Part shown: in pieces, positions 6,811-7,451 of the stretch
How positions within the stretch are numbered: the stretch's first letter is position 1
How the letters are laid out: each line of letters starts with the position of its first letter
Assembly (NCBI GenBank): GCA_016188625.1
Contig: JACPHL010000146.1
Location: 1-7,451 of the forward strand
Length of the DNA: 7,451 nt
From: Candidatus Rokuibacteriota bacterium
Lineage (GTDB): Bacteria; Methylomirabilota; Methylomirabilia; Rokubacteriales; JACPHL01
Direction of reading: 5' to 3'
The notes under the pieces: generated by a model
Told to the model about the DNA's origin: nothing
Databases searched by the model: none
Seen by the model: the letters and a program-made list of their open reading frames with translations, nothing else
Translations under genes and position numbers: made by a program

Positions 6811-7451
6811 GACGGCACCTCCTTGCGGACGGCTCGGTCCACCGACGCGCGCCTGGCCCCGAGATAGGCGCCCAGGACTTTCGGATCGTCGAGCAGGTCC
6901 GCCGCGCGACCTTCCCGGACGATCTTGCCGTGCTCCAGGACATAGGCCCGGTCCGCGACCCCCAGGGCGAGACGGGCCATCTGCTCCACGACGAGCGTGG
7001 TCACGCCCTGCCGCCTCAAATCCTCGATCACCCCGAAGATCTCCCGCACAAGGAGCGGAGCGAGGCCCAGAGAAGGCTCGTCCATGAGGAGCAGTCGGGG
7101 GCGGGACATGAGTCCGCGGGCGATGGCCAGCATCTGCTGCTCGCCTCCCGAGAGGGTCCCCGCCAGCTGCCGCCGACGCTCCCGGAGTCGCGGGAAGAGG
7201 CTCACGCAGCGATCGAGATCCTCGCCCGCTTCCCCTGGCCTCCGGCTGTACGCTCCGAGGAGCAGGTTCTCATGGACGGTCAGATGCCCGAAGACTTGCC
7301 GGCCTTCGGGCACGAGGGAGAGGCCGCGCGCCACCACCTCGTAGGCCTCCCGGTTGGCGATGTCCCGTCCTTCGAACATGATCGTGCCCCTTTGGACCCT
7401 GAGGAGACCCGCGATCGCCTTCATCAGGGTGGTCTTCCCTGCCCCGTTCGA
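6807..7451 (-). CDS. livF: Branched-chain amino-acid ABC transporter ATPase (LivF family), 5' end outside window
   Basis: The frame runs open off the right edge, giving 214 residues; about 30-40 N-terminal residues are missing. It begins within Walker A (SNGAGKTTLMKAIAGLL). It continues with PEGRQVFGHLTVHENLLLGA (Q-loop side, LivF-like), the ABC signature LSGGEQQMLAIARGL, Walker B and D-loop RLLLMDEPSLGLAPLLV, then VTTLVVEQMARLALGVADRA and VLEHGKIVREGRAADLL near the end. EGRQVF and the VVEQ ending of the switch region point to LivF of the HAAT uptake class rather than LivG. The protein would power import of amino acids or related amine or amide solutes with LivG, LivH, LivM and a binding protein, which should lie to the right. 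Its stop overlaps the next start by four bases (GTGA), so transporter and catabolic genes are translationally coupled. Confidence 0.93.
   Translation of the reverse strand, partial: SNGAGKTTLMKAIAGLLRVQRGTIMFEGRDIANREAYEVVARGLSLVPEGRQVFGHLTVHENLLLGAYSRRPGEAGEDLDRCVSLFPRLRERRRQLAGTLSGGEQQMLAIARGLMSRPRLLLMDEPSLGLAPLLVREIFGVIEDLRRQGVTTLVVEQMARLALGVADRAYVLEHGKIVREGRAADLLDDPKVLGAYLGARRASVDRAVRKEVPS
6816..6824 (-). promoter_or_regulatory. Strong ribosome binding site of the creatininase-family gene, inside livF
   Basis: The minus strand reads AAGGAGGTG, nearly a perfect anti-16S match, 5 bases before the GTG start at 6808-6810. It also encodes Lys-Glu-Val near the livF C-terminus. It fixes the GTG start and shows that the overlap is functional. 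Confidence 0.8.

Noticed and set aside
4969-6867. Plus-strand open frame of 632 codons across soxA, soxD and the creatininase-family gene
   Set aside because: Antisense shadow with Pro/Arg/Gly-rich sequence and no recognisable domain.

Overview
The window is GC-rich (sampled 60-base stretches run from about 55 to 78% GC), and every gene I can support lies on the minus strand, read from right to left as one tightly packed operon. In reading order these are: the 3' part of a LivF-type branched-chain amino-acid ABC transporter ATPase, a creatininase-family amidohydrolase, the delta, alpha, gamma and beta subunits of a heterotetrameric sarcosine-oxidase-type enzyme (soxD, soxA, soxG, soxB), and the 5' two-thirds of a type III glutamine synthetase of the GlnT/GmaS kind. 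Gaps are -4, 32, 94, 5, 6 and 27 bases. No RNA gene, mobile element, CRISPR array, promoter or convincing terminator is visible. The operon promoter must lie right of the window, and transcription continues past the left edge.

Right part (6019-7451): livF is cut at its Walker A motif by the window end. It overlaps the creatininase-family gene in a GTGA junction with a strong ribosome binding site inside the livF 3' end. These two genes look less GC-rich than most of the sox stretches sampled.

Middle (831-5986): the four sox subunits occur in the order D-A-G-B, not the common B-D-A-G. SoxB keeps the FAD motif and the histidine expected to carry covalent FMN. SoxD keeps a full zinc-ligand set. 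SoxA is unusual in two ways. It has complete cysteine sets for two [2Fe-2S] clusters, one in an N-terminal ferredoxin-like domain and one in a BFD-like domain, which classical O2-using sarcosine oxidase lacks. Its reading frame is also broken near 5120-5160, where the nucleotide-binding glycine motif is missing together with a frame change. A long GC hairpin overlaps the soxA ribosome binding site.

Left (1-803): the type III glutamine synthetase resembles gamma-glutamylmethylamide synthetase (GmaS) and GlnT. Because N-methylglutamate dehydrogenase (MgdABCD) is homologous to SoxBDAG, the pairing allows two readings: sarcosine or related N-methyl amine catabolism fed by the Liv importer and the amidohydrolase, or part of an N-methylglutamate (methylamine) route whose synthase genes would lie beyond the left edge. 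The folate-binding GcvT-like domain of SoxA suggests the methyl carbon is captured on tetrahydrofolate. The organism is a high-GC bacterium. The gene set would fit soil lineages such as Rokubacteria/Methylomirabilota or an alphaproteobacterium, but this is a guess from general style only.
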